This document shows, piece after piece, positions 37,166 to 48,039 of a DNA stretch of 64,000 nucleotides. The stretch spans positions 45,958,575 to 46,022,574 of the forward strand of contig CM055095.1 of the NCBI GenBank assembly GCA_029204225.1, written 5' to 3'. This stretch comes from Diphasiastrum complanatum. Taxonomy: Eukaryota > Streptophyta > Lycopodiopsida > Lycopodiales > Lycopodiaceae. The notes below the pieces were generated by a model. The model had not been told where the DNA came from. It ran no database searches and worked only from the letters and a program-made list of their open reading frames with translations. How positions within the stretch are numbered: position 1 is the first letter of the stretch; each line of letters begins with the position of its first letter. The position numbers and the translations under genes are program-made.

Positions 37166-38192
37166 TGTATATATATAGATTTTTATATTTCAGTTTCAAA
37201 TGGCTACATTAAATAAGATTTAAATTTGAGTGTTTTAATTAGGCCATTTATAAGAAAAGCTTGCGCATAAAAAATAAACCAACATTTTCAAAAAATATAT
37301 ATATATATATATATTTTGGATTCAATTTTTTTTTCAATGTGGCTATTGCGTAGGCTTGACAAAGAACATCACAAAGAGTCATTTCAGTAACAAAGAATTT
37401 GTTGAAAAGGGGAATTGAGAGATGAAGACGATAGTTTAACAAGATTGCTTGAAGTGTCTCATCAACGACCCAATTCATGTGGAAGCAGAGAGGCTTAGCA
37501 CACCAAATGTGGATAGTGAATGAGGGCAATCTTTCTAGGTAAGAGCTTGAAACTTTTCAATCTATGATCATTGAGGTGTCCAAAAATATTGTAGTGCAGA
37601 AGGGAATGCAAGTAACATCTAAACATCACAGGAAATTTCAATTCTTTTGTGATAGTTGAAAAGATGGTCTTAGCCATTCCGATCAAAGGAGTTTCCAAGG
37701 GTGAATTCTTACATCTGTTGTGGTGATAAAGATACAAGGAGCGTGGTTATAAGCCACATATTTTCACTTTTGGAGATATTTGAGAATTGTTGATTGAATA
37801 GTCTTATTGTGGTAACAAAAATCGATTATCTCAAGTAAAGCTATACTATCATTCACAAGTGAAAAATTGAATGGATTGCTTTGCCAACATTTAAAATCAG
37901 AAACTTAGATCATAATAAGTAAGAATAACAAAAACAATAGAGCAAGACAAAAGATGTAGTGGAAGTAGTCTATATTGATGGATGGTGAATTACAATTGCT
38001 AAATGCTTCCACTATCTAGTCTGATTGCACTATGATAATAGTGCATCTTATTTGCTATAAATTTTGTTCTTACATAGGTTGTAAGCGCGATAGCTTATTA
38101 CTAATCAGTTTACGCCTATGGCAGAACAAAGAAGAGAAGAAGAATAATAACTTCAACTTTGAACTTTGAAGAACTTGAAACTTATTTTAGGG
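37166..38192. other. No recognisable feature
   Basis: Short TA tract at 37293-37312. No coding content identified. Confidence 0.4.
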
Positions 38193-38616
38193 AGAGGTGA
38201 TTAGAGAGTGGTCCAATCATTGAGCTTTGGTTCCAGACCTCTTGGATCTCGAGCCACTCTATGAGAGTGTGAGAGATATTGTATTCACACTCAGTTTTTT
38301 GATGACATTGAGAGAGGAGCACCAACACTTCGAAACTTTTCTATGTTCTCTCTCTACCCGAGAGCAAGCCATGTATTTTATCTCTCTACTAAAGAGCATC
38401 AAGTTTGCATACTTATTTTTTTTCATCAAGTATTCTTTGCTATGGAAATGATAGTTTTTGGATGGTAGAATGCATGCTTGTGTGCTCTTGCCTTGATATT
38501 ATCAAGCTAGATTGTTTGCATCAATCAAGAGATAGATTCATGTGCAATCACACACACCTTAGAAGATCAATCACATTGTTTTGGAAGTCTTCTCCACACA
38601 TGTGAAAATGTTGACA

Positions 38617-38628
38617 TGGTATCAGAGC
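38617..38628 (+). other. Primer-binding site of the copia element
   Basis: TGGTATCAGAGC, immediately after the LTR terminal CA. The classic plant copia PBS. Confidence 0.9.
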
Positions 38629-39263
38629 TAGCCTAAGAATGATTTGCATGCATCAAGCTTGATGAAAAATTGCTTGAAAAACTTGGATTTGAAAGTGTAG
38701 TCTTGTTGCAATCTAGGAGATTTTTGGATCATGTGGGATAAAAATCATATTGATTGGACCCATGCTAGGTATTGTATGGATTTCTGTGCTCAGACATGTG
38801 TGAGATCACCCAACTTTGAATGGTTGGTAGATCTAAATCTAGTGCATGATAGCTTGTTGGAAAGCTAGTGAAGTCTAGTTTGTGATGCAATTGATCTCAA
38901 GTCAATTGGAGCTGTCTTGAGAGGTTTTTTGGCATTCAAAGGTGGTTAGGGCACCTAACCTAGTTGGACATGCCAAGAAGTCTCACATCTAGTTTAAATC
39001 ATCAAAAAACTCTTGGTTTTCATTTCGAATATAGTCTAGGGTAGATCTAGATGAGATTTTGTTGCCATAGCCACATAGTTTCACTCCAATCCATTGTGTT
39101 TGAGTGGTTTGTGGAGTACTTGAGTGCTTAAAGTTTCTTGAATCTCGTGGGGGGAGTTGGCTCAAAATCTTGGAGTGCTTCATCCTTGGAGAGAGGAAAG
39201 ATCTAGATTGAAGGAGACTGACATTGCTTGTGAGATTGATCTCACAAAAAAGTTGCAAGATCA

Positions 39264-39950
39264 CTTTCTATGCTTAAAAAGTTTCATATGGAAAATTGTA
39301 AGAGTATAGATACTCCCATGGAGCATGTTGTAAAAGATCCTATGAAAGGGGATGAAAGATCCTTCGAAGACATCACCCTTTACAAGAGTCCTATTGGCTC
39401 ACTTATTTGGTTGACCATAACTAGGCTGGATTTGAGTTTGTGTGCACAAATTAGAAATCAGCCAAAAGGACCTTGAGATTTGCTTCATCCACATTAGACT
39501 ATGGTTTGATCTACAAAGGAGAGGATATAACAATGGTTGCATTTTCAGATTTGGATTTTGCAAGTGATAAAGTGGATAGGAAGTCCACAAGTGCTTACAC
39601 CATCTTTATTGGAAGCAATCTTGTATCTTGGTTATCCAAGAAACAAGATATTATCTCATTATCATCATGTCAATTTGAGTACAGGGCCCTTACAATGACC
39701 AACAAAGAAATTTTGTGGATCAAGAGGCTACTCATGGGAGCGCATCAAGGATGAAGATCTACCTATTATAAAAAATGATAACATCTCAGCTCAAGATCTT
39801 GCAAATCATCCAATATTCCACGCAAGAAGCAAGCACATTGAGGTAGCATACCACTTTGTAAGGGAGAAAGTCATTGGGAGAGAGATCACCTTGGAGAATA
39901 TTGGATTATCATCATGTGTTGCAGATCTTCTCACAAAACCATTGTCCTAG
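39264..39950 (+). pseudogene. copia RT-end/RNase H remnant
   Basis: MENCKSIDTPME and SPIGSLIWLTITRLDLSLC match the end of copia reverse transcriptase. After a frame break come TLDYGLIYKG, VAFSDLDFASDKVDRKSTSA, LVSWLSKKQDIISLSSCQFE and later RSKHIEVAYHFVREKVIG and CVADLLTKPLS. Two frame changes and a stop near 39756 show decay. The catalytic SS-x-E-x-EY motif has Q-F in its middle. Confidence 0.82.
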
Positions 39951-40032
39951 AATGCTTTTGTCAAGTTTAGATCTAATCTTGGCTTGATTTCAAAATCTAT
40001 GTTAAAATAGATAGATATCTTTTAAGGAGGAG

Positions 40033-40689
40033 TGTGAAAAATTGTAAAAGTTATCTATCTAGGATCTTGAGTTTTGGGGGTGCCAGACTCATACACTTCC
40101 ATGTACACTTGTAAATATGTGATTTGAGCAAATTATGATCTAGATCAGTGTAGGTTGCTTACACTTGGCATGATGATAGAGAGAGCAAGGATTTCACCTC
40201 ATCATGTTATTTTGCCATGTGGATCAATAGGAGCAAGAGGTGTAGCAAAATGGTCCAATCATAGTAAGAGGTGATTAGAGAGTGGTCCAATCATTGTAAG
40301 AGGTGATTTGAGAGTGGTTCAGAGCTTTGTTTTCACCTCTCTTGGATCTTGAGCTTCTCTATGAGAGTGTGAAAGAGTTTGTATTCACACTTAGTTTTTT
40401 GATGAGAGTGAGAGAGGAGCATCAACACTTGGAAAATTTTCTATGTTCTCTCTCTACCCGAGAGCAAGCCTTGTATTTTCTCTCTCTACCCAAGAGCAAC
40501 AAGTTTTCAGACTTTTCTTTTCATCAAGTGTTCTTTACCATGAGAATGATAGTTTTTGGACAGTAGAATGCATGCGCCTTGATATTGTCAAGCTAGATTG
40601 TTTGCATCAATCAAGAGATAGATTCATGTACAATCACACACACCTTAGAAGATCAATCACAAGTCTCCACATGTGTGAAAATGTTGACA
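40033..40689 (+). repeat. 3' LTR of the copia element
   Basis: 657 bp, TG..CA ends, preceded by a purine tract. Aligns with 38193-38616 over its last two thirds and contains an internal repeat of AGGTGATT-GAGAGTGGT. Confidence 0.88.
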
Positions 40690-40692
40690 GAA

Positions 40693-42466
40693 TGTAGTGG
40701 ATAAGGCTCCACTATTCAATCTATTTCTAGTAAGCTTTGGAACAGTCGACAATCAACTTTTGATCGATTTGAATTTTGTTCAATAATCCCTCGAATTTTA
40801 AACGGTGTTGACAATACATGTATTTCTACAGGTAGTCTCGATACCTTCAACATTGTCTCGATGATGTGAGTAGGCTACACTTAAAACGGTTCCACATTGC
40901 AAATGATTTCAAGGATGAAATCTAACACTCTCCCTTAATGAGGTATTAAGTTGAGCATATTGATAAACTTAGAATGATTGTTGAATGCCATTGTCTACAA
41001 AAGATTAAATGATCTCCTTGTTGAGTACTTTGTCTCTGACCATATGATACTTTATTTGAATGTGCTTGCTCTGGAAATGATACGATAGCTTCCTTTGCAG
41101 CATGTGCAACAACAATGTATTCAGACTCTATCAAAGGCTTAAAGCATGGTTTTGGTAGGGAAGCATCTAGCCTTAAGGATTTAGCACACTCACAAAGAGA
41201 TCTATTTTTCCTCTCGGCCACTCCATTTTGTTGAGGGGTATAAGGACAAGATAACTCCCTCTTAATGCCATTAGAAAATTGAAGATAATGTAGTCAAATT
41301 CTACTTTTTGCTATTCCAAGAGACATGACCCTTGTCAAATAGAAAGACATAACCTGATGTCAACTTTCTCTTGTCAAAATCTCCAGTCCAATCTACATTT
41401 GTAAAACCTTGAAGAAGATTAACATGGGTATTTGAAATCATCATTCGAATTTTCACCATAATAGATGCAATAATTTTCAGCCGACGTCTGTAAATATTGA
41501 AGAACTCTAACTAGAGCTTTCCAATGAATGAAACTTGGATTTTACATATATTGCCTAAGTGTGCTAACTAAATAAGCAATGTTATGGCATACATGAGAGA
41601 GCCAACAATTGAATGGTACAGGTACAATATCATCTGCTCAAATTCATTAAAAGATTCAAGGGACATTGGTCCTTTGAATATTTTGAACCTGGATCCATTG
41701 GAGATTTGGCTGGTTTGCAATTAGCCATTTGATGTTTTGTTGATCGATGTAAATTAATTTGTGATCACGATCTTTCAAAAAAAATTTGTACCAAGGCAAA
41801 AATGGGCCTCCCCTAAAGTTGTCATTTCAAATTCCTTCGACGACATTCTTCAGCATTCGAATGCCATTAGTAAAAAGTAATGTGTCATCAACATATAATG
41901 TATTGATAACGAAAGATGAATCCACCAATTTGTACTAAGTTTGGCATAGAGCCTTGATGAGTAAAGAATTCGTTGATTTGATGAAATAAAGCATGAGAAA
42001 ACTGTTTAAATCCATAAAGAGATTTTTAAAGTTTGCATATCCGATGGGTGTTTTCCTCCAACTCATAGCCTTTGGGTTGAGACATATAAAAGTCTTCTTT
42101 GATCAGACCATTTAAAAATGTTGTTTATACATCCATATGGTGAATTTCTAGATCTTCCACTGCTACAAATGAAAGTAAAAGTTTGATCTCGACGAATGTT
42201 TGAGACCACACAATTGAAAGTTTCCAAATAATCAACATTCGGGATTTGAGAAAATCCTCTTGCATCTAGCCTTGCCTTCCATTGATCAACTGATCCATTG
42301 AATTTATACTTGATTTGATAAAACCATTTTCAAATCTCCACTGATTTGCATAGGGACTAGACATTGCCTCATAATAATCGATTAGCTCCTTGACAAAATA
42401 ACAAGTGGCTATGACATTGTCGATAAATCTGTTTAAAAGAATTATGTGTCGCTTTGATCTTCAAGG
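40693..42466 (-). pseudogene. Ty1-copia remnant A (RT, RNase H, misplaced integrase piece, LTR)
   Basis: Minus strand from 42150 down: HHMDV-TTFLNGLIKEDFYM, KSLYGFKQ, then LYVDDTLLFTNG (YVDD catalytic motif at about 41895-41884). RNase H: NVDWTGDFDKRKLTSGYVFL..SWNSKK..LTTLSSI (about 41400-41283). There an integrase piece, SNGIKRELSCPYTPQQNGVA-ERKNRSL.. (about 41275-41140), interrupts it before ESEYIVVAHAAKEAI resumes. A purine tract (minus-strand TTAAGGGAGAG, 40938-40928) and an LTR end (..ATCTAACA, 40927) close the element. Multiple stops and frameshifts make it inactive. Confidence 0.8.
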
Positions 42467-43249
42467 TGTCGTAAAAACGTGGGTATGACCGGCAGCGGAA
42501 GCTCAAAGCTTTGAGCGTAGGCGTGTAGGAACGGAAACACAACACAGCAGAAATATTCAAGAAGAATGATTCATACAGAATTGCGCAAATGAACAATACA
42601 ATAGTGAGACAAAATTGCACTTTGATTAATATCAACAGTGAGTACAATGGCTTGAAGTAATGACTTCAGCTTGCTGAGCGCGAAAACGTTGGCCACAGAT
42701 AACTCTGATTGTGTTAAGACAACACTTTGATTAACTCTTACATAGCTTGATTCAGCTAGTATATAATTACAAGTGTCTTCAAAAATAGCTTACGAGCATT
42801 GAATGCTATTTACGCCAGTCTTTGTATATGTACAAAATTGGTAACCGCCTTTGAGATATTTGGCTGTCCAGTTGTGTTTAGAGTTGATGATAAGTTGGCG
42901 ACGTCGGTCCGCCACTATTGGAAAAACCTGGGAAAAAACCCGAAGGTGCCCTTAGACTGAAAGTATGTAAATCTCGAAGGCACAAAAATCCCGAAGGCGC
43001 CTTTGGAGCGAATGTGAAAAAGGTGAAGGTGGGCTTGAAATGGATTCCAAGGCATTCTGGCCACTACGTCGCATTTTTTGTGAAGGTGCGAAAAATGCGA
43101 AAAAGACGAAGGTGCCTTAAAAACAATTAAGGCACAAAAAATCTCAAAGTTCAAAAATGCGAAGGTTCGAAACATGTAGTCGGCCATCAGTTTTCAGGAT
43201 GCTCATTACTTAAACGATTTGCTTAAGGTTGAGCATAAGAAATCTAACA
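42467..43249 (-). repeat. LTR of minus-strand copia element B
   Basis: TGTCGTAAAA..ATCTAACA on the + strand, TG/CA bounded, 783 bp. It ends next to CTCCCCCTTAA, the complement of a polypurine tract. Its other edge lies within copia remnant A, so element B appears nested in A. Confidence 0.65.
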
Positions 43250-43256
43250 CTCCCCC

Positions 43257-43808
43257 TTAATGTGGATCCTGAAAAACCTTAATCTTCAGATTTAACATAT
43301 CATCAAATCTGAGATGTTGCTCCTTTGATAGAGCCTTTGTGAAGTAATCTGCAACCGTGTAGTTTGTTCTGTAGAAAACCAATGCTACTTCCTTGCTATG
43401 CACTTTCTCTCTAAGGTAATGATACCTGATTTCGATATGTTTGCTTCGAGAGTGAAATCTCGGACTGAGAGATAATGCTATTGTGCTTTGATTGTCACAA
43501 TAGATTGTTGTAGGAAGTGTTTGTGCAAGGTTGATGTCTGCAAGCAGTTGCCTTAGCCAAATCACCTCTTTGGTTGCATTTGTGGCAGCTATGTATTTGG
43601 ATTCCGTTGATGATAATGCAACCAAGGTCTGCTTCTGGCTGTTCCATGAGATTGGGCCTTGGTTGTATAAAAATACAAATCCAGAAGTTGATTTTTTGGT
43701 ATCGACATCTCCTGCCCAATCTACATCTATGTAGGCTTCAAGGATGTTGGCAGTTTGGTTGCCTCCGTAGTAGATGCTGAGAGTTTTCGTTACTTGGATG
43801 TACGTCAT
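43257..43808 (-). pseudogene. Ty1-copia element B: RNase H domain, uninterrupted
   Basis: Single open frame of 183 codons: AYIDVDWAGDVDTKKSTSGF, PISWNSQKQTLVALSSTESK-Y (catalytic D, E, D pattern), ATKEVIWLRQLLADI, IYCDNQSTIALS, HSRSKHIEIRYHYLREKV, VADYFTKALSKEQ. All RNase H landmarks are intact. The rest of pol is missing: the frame begins abruptly at 43808, where an unrelated TA-rich dispersed repeat starts. The intact frame suggests more recent arrival than remnant A. Confidence 0.9.
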
Positions 43809-44200
43809 ATATACATATAAATTAGATATATATATGATATTAATTAAAAAACAAATAGAAAGAGACAGCCCACCCCCGTCGTGGTGGGTGTGCTGTCTCC
43901 TATTCTTTTTTCTAAGTAGTAAAAAATTCTAGCTAGAAAACCAAAAAAGAGAGAGAGAGAGATTATAAACTAACCATATTGTAAGAGAAATATTGAAGAA
44001 AGTTGCAATTCACTTTGAGATAAAAAAGCAATAAAATTTAAAAAGACAATGTAAATAAGCATTATGGGGGGGGCTTATTTATGTTTTTTTTTTTCCAAAG
44101 TCAAATTTCATAAATGCTATGCCATTGCGTCAAGAAGACATAAGAACTCCATAATGAATGAAAAGTGTTTTTTGGGAATCCATTTTAGTAAAATGGAAAT
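43809..44200. repeat. Dispersed repeat, copy 1 (second copy at 58186)
   Basis: Shares with 58186-58545, in order: GATATTAATT, a GACAGCCCACC hairpin, AAAAATTCTAGCTA, ACCATATTGTAAGAG, AATATTGAAGAAA, TTGCAATTCACTTTGAGATA, GCAATAAAATTT, AGACA.TGTAAATAA, GGGCTTATTTATGT, GTCAAGAAGACATAAGAACT. No coding capacity. Confidence 0.85.
43856..43901. repeat. GACAGCCCACC hairpin, copy 1
   Basis: AGACAGCCCACC / GGTGGGTGTGCTGTCT around a GC loop. Preceded by TTAATTAAAAA, as in the other copies. Confidence 0.8.
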
Positions 44201-44247
44201 TCATATATATTTTAGTAAAATGGAGAAAACTTTTTTATATATATATA

Positions 44248-44406
<159 letters not shown>

Positions 44407-44429
44407 ATTAATTAAAAAGAAAAACAAGA

Positions 44430-44468
44430 AAGAGACAACCCACCTGGCCCGACGGGTGGGTTGTCTCT
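44430..44468. repeat. GACAGCCCACC hairpin, copy 2
   Basis: AAGAGACAACCCACC and GGTGGGTTGTCTCTT are perfect arms (15 bp) around a short GC loop. Confidence 0.9.
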
Positions 44469-44471
44469 TTA

Positions 44472-44473
<2 letters not shown>

Positions 44474-44547
<74 letters not shown>
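44474..44547. repeat. (TA)n followed by (CA)n
   Basis: TA units to 44512, then CA units to 44547. Confidence 0.95.
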
Positions 44548-44549
<2 letters not shown>

Positions 44550-44574
44550 CATTTAATTAAAAAAAAAAACTAGA

Positions 44575-44613
44575 AAGAGACAGCCCACCCGCCGCGGCAA
44601 GTGGGGTGTCTCT
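44575..44613. repeat. GACAGCCCACC hairpin, copy 3
   Basis: AGAGACAGCCCACC with an imperfect return GTGGGGTGTCTCT. Preceded by TTTAATTAAAAA, like the others. Confidence 0.8.
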
Positions 44614-44619
44614 ATAAAA

Positions 44620-44622
<3 letters not shown>

Positions 44623-44664
<42 letters not shown>
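44623..44664. repeat. (TA)n microsatellite
   Basis: About 20 TA units ending at the Helitron-like terminus. Confidence 0.95.
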
Positions 44665-44666
<2 letters not shown>

Positions 44667-44703
44667 TAGTTGCTTGTGCCCGCCGTCATTGATGGGCAAT
44701 GGC
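44665..44703 (-). mobile_element. Helitron-like 3' terminus
   Basis: On the minus strand GC-rich arms (GCCCATC..GGCGGGC) precede ACAAGCAA and CTAGT, next to a TA target. Same layout as at 14143 and 46538, with a less perfect stem. Confidence 0.4.
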
Positions 44704-44734
44704 GGACGTGCGTCAATGGCATGTGTGCATGTGT

Positions 44735-45030
44735 GTGCATGCGTGCCCTAATGGCTTTGTGTGTGTGTGTGTGTGCGCGCATGCATGTGCTGTTTGTGTG
44801 TTGTGTGTATGTGTGTGTGCCATGTGTGTGTTTATGGAGGGTGTGTATGTGTGTGTGTGTACGGAGTGTGTGTGTGTGTGGGTTGTGGATTAGGATTTGG
44901 GTGTAGCTTTAGGCTTTAGGCTTAGGGTGTGTGTGTGTGTGTGTGTTTACGGAGTGTGTGCGTGTATGCGTGTGTGTTGTGTGTGTGTATGGGTATGTGT
45001 GTATTTGTGGGTCTACGTGTGTTTGTGGGT
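44735..45030. repeat. GT-rich tract
   Basis: Long degenerate run of GT dinucleotides with GCAT and GTGTGC interruptions. It gives cysteine/valine-rich false frames. Confidence 0.9.
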
Positions 45031-45470
45031 TGCAAAACTGGCCTATTTTGGTTGTGATCGTCTATTTGAACACGGGAATTGATTTGTGATGATAAATATG
45101 AGCTCTTACCATATCAAATAAATTACTTTTAGACTCGAAATTATTTGAATATGACCCCCAACATCATGAGAAAATAGATTTGGCTTTGAAATTCACCTTA
45201 AAATGTGCCTTGCAATCTGTTCAAGAGCCATTTTATAATGCCATGCCTTGTCAGATTTCCACGACCTTTCAATCAACCTAAAGCGATTATCAAATTGTGC
45301 TATAACTTTTAGCTTGCACAGATGCAAATCTCTTCGAAAGACGATGCTGCTTCTTTTTGCTTATCGGTGTCCTCGATGTAAGATTGTGCTGGGTAGATTC
45401 CAATTTTTTCTGTGTCTGTACCCAAATGGTCCCTCCAAAAACGCTTTTGGAGTAAAAAAAGCGATATAGT

Positions 45471-45471
45471 T

Positions 45472-45557
<86 letters not shown>
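45471..45557. repeat. (GT)n(GA)n compound microsatellite
   Basis: GTGTGT run turning into about 33 GA units. Confidence 0.95.
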
Positions 45558-46537
45558 GATTTTTTGGGAAATTTTTTAGGGATTTTTAAAGGAAAGAAAG
45601 AGTGTGTGTGTGTGTGCGCGCGCACGCGTGTGTGTGTGTGTACACGCGCACAAATTTTTTGGATTTTTTTAAGGGTTTTTTCAAAGCTAGGGTTTTTAAA
45701 GGTTTTTAGATAAAAAAAAATAGCTGACTGACTGATCCACACTTTCCGCACCCACAAGAGAGCTGACGACCGGAGCTACAGAAGCCTCTTCCAGGAGGAG
45801 GATGAGAGTAAGAAGGTAGGTGTGGCTTTGTCCAAGGAACTGATGGAGGTTGTTGGCGATGCAGTGAAGACGAATATCACCACTCTTGCGCCTGCCTCTC
45901 TCAGAGTAGCTGCTCTTCCTCGCCACCCTCATAGGCCGTAAGCTCCTGAAGATGGACATCAAGCCATATATTCCAGATTTCAAGCGCGCTTTCAAACATT
46001 TCTGCATCCATCCATCCAGCTGACCAACATATGTTTCAGATTCTTGGTCTGGTACCCAAAGCTCCAAGATGCGTGATCAGATCAGAAGCAGGCAGGGATT
46101 TACGTGGCTTTCAAGAAACTTAGCTATTCTAACTGTGATGCGTTATGCTCGGATGAGGGAGGCGCATCCGTGGAGAATATATGTGTGAGAAGGAACGAGC
46201 CACAAGGAGAAAGGAGCGGGGCCAGGCAGCAGGCAAAGAGCGATGGTAGAAGGAGAAGGAGAGCGTCCGTGGTGAAGGAAAGGACAGAGAGAGAGAGATG
46301 GATCTTCGAGAGACATGGAAGAGGATCGAGAGAGATGGAATAGGATGGAGAGAGGGGGAGTAATGTGTATGCATGGGATACGATGCATACATCTCCTTCC
46401 CATGCATGCATTTAAAAATTTCGGTTGTTTTTTTAAAAAAGTGCATGAGTAAGAAAGGACGTATTAAGTGACCACCCCATACATTCTCACTTCCCATACA
46501 CATGCATGTGTATAAAATTATAAAACTTTAAATATAT
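45558..46537. other. No confident gene
   Basis: Holds a GT/GC alternating patch (45600-45650). Open frames at 45696-46067 (-) and 46104-46343 (+) have plausible composition but no domain I recognise. It might be Helitron-captured sequence, since Helitron-like ends flank it. Confidence 0.3.
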
Positions 46538-46567
46538 ACTAGTAAAGAGTGCCCGTTGTTGACGGGC
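46538..46567 (-). mobile_element. Helitron-like 3' terminus (best copy)
   Basis: Minus strand: GCCCGT-5 nt-ACGGGC perfect 6-bp hairpin, 8 nt, then CTAGT in a TA context. This is the canonical Helitron 3' end layout. A degenerate minisatellite lies just inside at 46870-47890. Confidence 0.5.
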
Positions 46568-46869
46568 AATGGCAGCCGATATAAGTGACAGTTGATGATT
46601 TGAAAATTTAGTATGTCGTAGATTGGCGATGATTTTTTGACCTAGTTTTTGGTCGATGATCTAGTGCGTATGCCCGTCATTGACGGAGGGCCGACGATGG
46701 GGGCCGACGATCTGGGTGACAGCCGATGATTTGGATGGTCGATTGTTTAGGAGGAAAGTCAATGGTTGTTGACAGATGGCGACAGACGGACGATATGGGT
46801 GACAGATGGTCCTAATGCGGTCTCAAATGGTCGGAAGTGTCATGAAATGGCCGTCAAATGGCCGCAATC

Positions 46870-47890
46870 GAAAAACGTGACTTAATTCAGATATCGAAAA
46901 ACTACAAATTTTTCGAGTCGATCCATGATCAAAAAATTTTGATTTGAGGTATCAAAAAATCACGAATTTTTTTGGGTAGATCCGATATTGCGAATTATGA
47001 CTGTTGGCATTAAAAAATCCGATTTGGGGTATCGAAAAAATTCGAAGTTTTTGAGTTGATCCATTATCAAAAAATTCTAATTTGAGTAAATCCGATATTG
47101 AGAATTTTGATTACTGGTATCGAAAAATCCGACTTAAGGTATCAAAATTTTTTGAAGTTTTCGAGTCAATGCATTATCGAAAAGTTCTGATTATAGGTTT
47201 AAAAAAACTACGAAATTTTTGAGTCGGTCCAATATCGAAAATTTCTGATTTGAGATATCGGAAAATTACGAATTTTTTGAGTACATTTGATATTGAGAAA
47301 TTTTGACTGCTGGTATCGAAAAATCCCATTTGGGGAATCGAAAAAATTTGAAGTTCTCGAGTCGATCCATTATCAAAAAATTTCGATTATATGTATCGAA
47401 AAACTACAAATTTTTCGAGTGGCTCCATTATCGAAAGAAATCTGAATGTTGGTATCGAAAAATTACAAATTTTTCGAGTAGATCCGATATTGAGAATTCT
47501 AACTATTGGTATCGAAAAATCCCATTTGAGGTATCGAAAAACTCAAAGTTTTCAAGTCGACCCATTATCGAAAAATTTTGTTTTCATATATCGAAAAACT
47601 ACGAATTTTTCGAGTCGTTCCATTATCGAAAATTTCTGAATTGAGGTATTGAAAAACACGATTTTTTCCAGTATATCCGATATTGCGAAGTCTGACTGCT
47701 GGTATCGAAAAATCCGATTTGGGGTATTGAAAAATCACGAATTTTTCGAATATATCCGATATTGAGTTGGCATCAAAAATCCAATTTGGGCTATCAAAAA
47801 ATTGGAAGTTTTCGAGTAAAATTTTGATTTCAGGTATCAGAAAACTACGAATTTTTCAAGTCGATCTAGTAACGAAAAATTCTGATTCTT
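46870..47890. repeat. Degenerate 55-70-bp minisatellite (TATCGAAAAA..TTTTTCGAG)
   Basis: About 15 diverged units of the form TATCGAAAAACTACGAATTT / TTTCGAGTCGATCC / ATTATCGAAAA / TTCTGATTTGAGG. Variants alternate (GATCCGATATTGAG.., TCCGATTTGGGG..), giving a longer period of about 200 bp. Each unit holds a small palindrome, CGAAAAA..TTTTTCG. No protein. Confidence 0.85.
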
Positions 47891-47991
47891 GATTTCGATC
47901 TTTGGGCTGAAAACATTTGATACTGGATTTTTTCGATCTTCTGTATGTGTATTTGTGTGCATGTTGTGTTTGTGTGTCCATGCGTGCGTGC

Positions 47992-47995
<4 letters not shown>

Positions 47996-48037
<42 letters not shown>
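47996..48037. repeat. (GT)n microsatellite
   Basis: About 20 GT units. Confidence 0.95.

Positions 48038-48039
<2 letters not shown>

Larger units (their letters stand above)
38193..40689 (+). mobile_element. Internally deleted Ty1-copia retrotransposon
   Basis: The 5' LTR remnant (38193-38616, first 240 or so bases missing) ends TTGACA and is followed at once by TGGTATCAGAGC (38617-38628), complementary to initiator tRNA-Met. A polypurine tract AAGGAGGAG (40024-40032) precedes a full 3' LTR (40033-40689, TGTGAAAAATTG..AATGTTGACA). Between them only about 0.6 kb of leader and the RNase H end of pol remain. Gag, protease, integrase and most of the reverse transcriptase are gone, so it could move only in trans. 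Confidence 0.88.

Noticed and set aside
44670-45082. Cysteine/valine-rich open frames
   Set aside because: Produced entirely by degenerate GT repeats. No conserved cysteine spacing.
45696-46067. 123-codon minus-strand frame with gene-like composition
   Set aside because: No domain recognised, no splice support. Kept only as possible Helitron-captured sequence.
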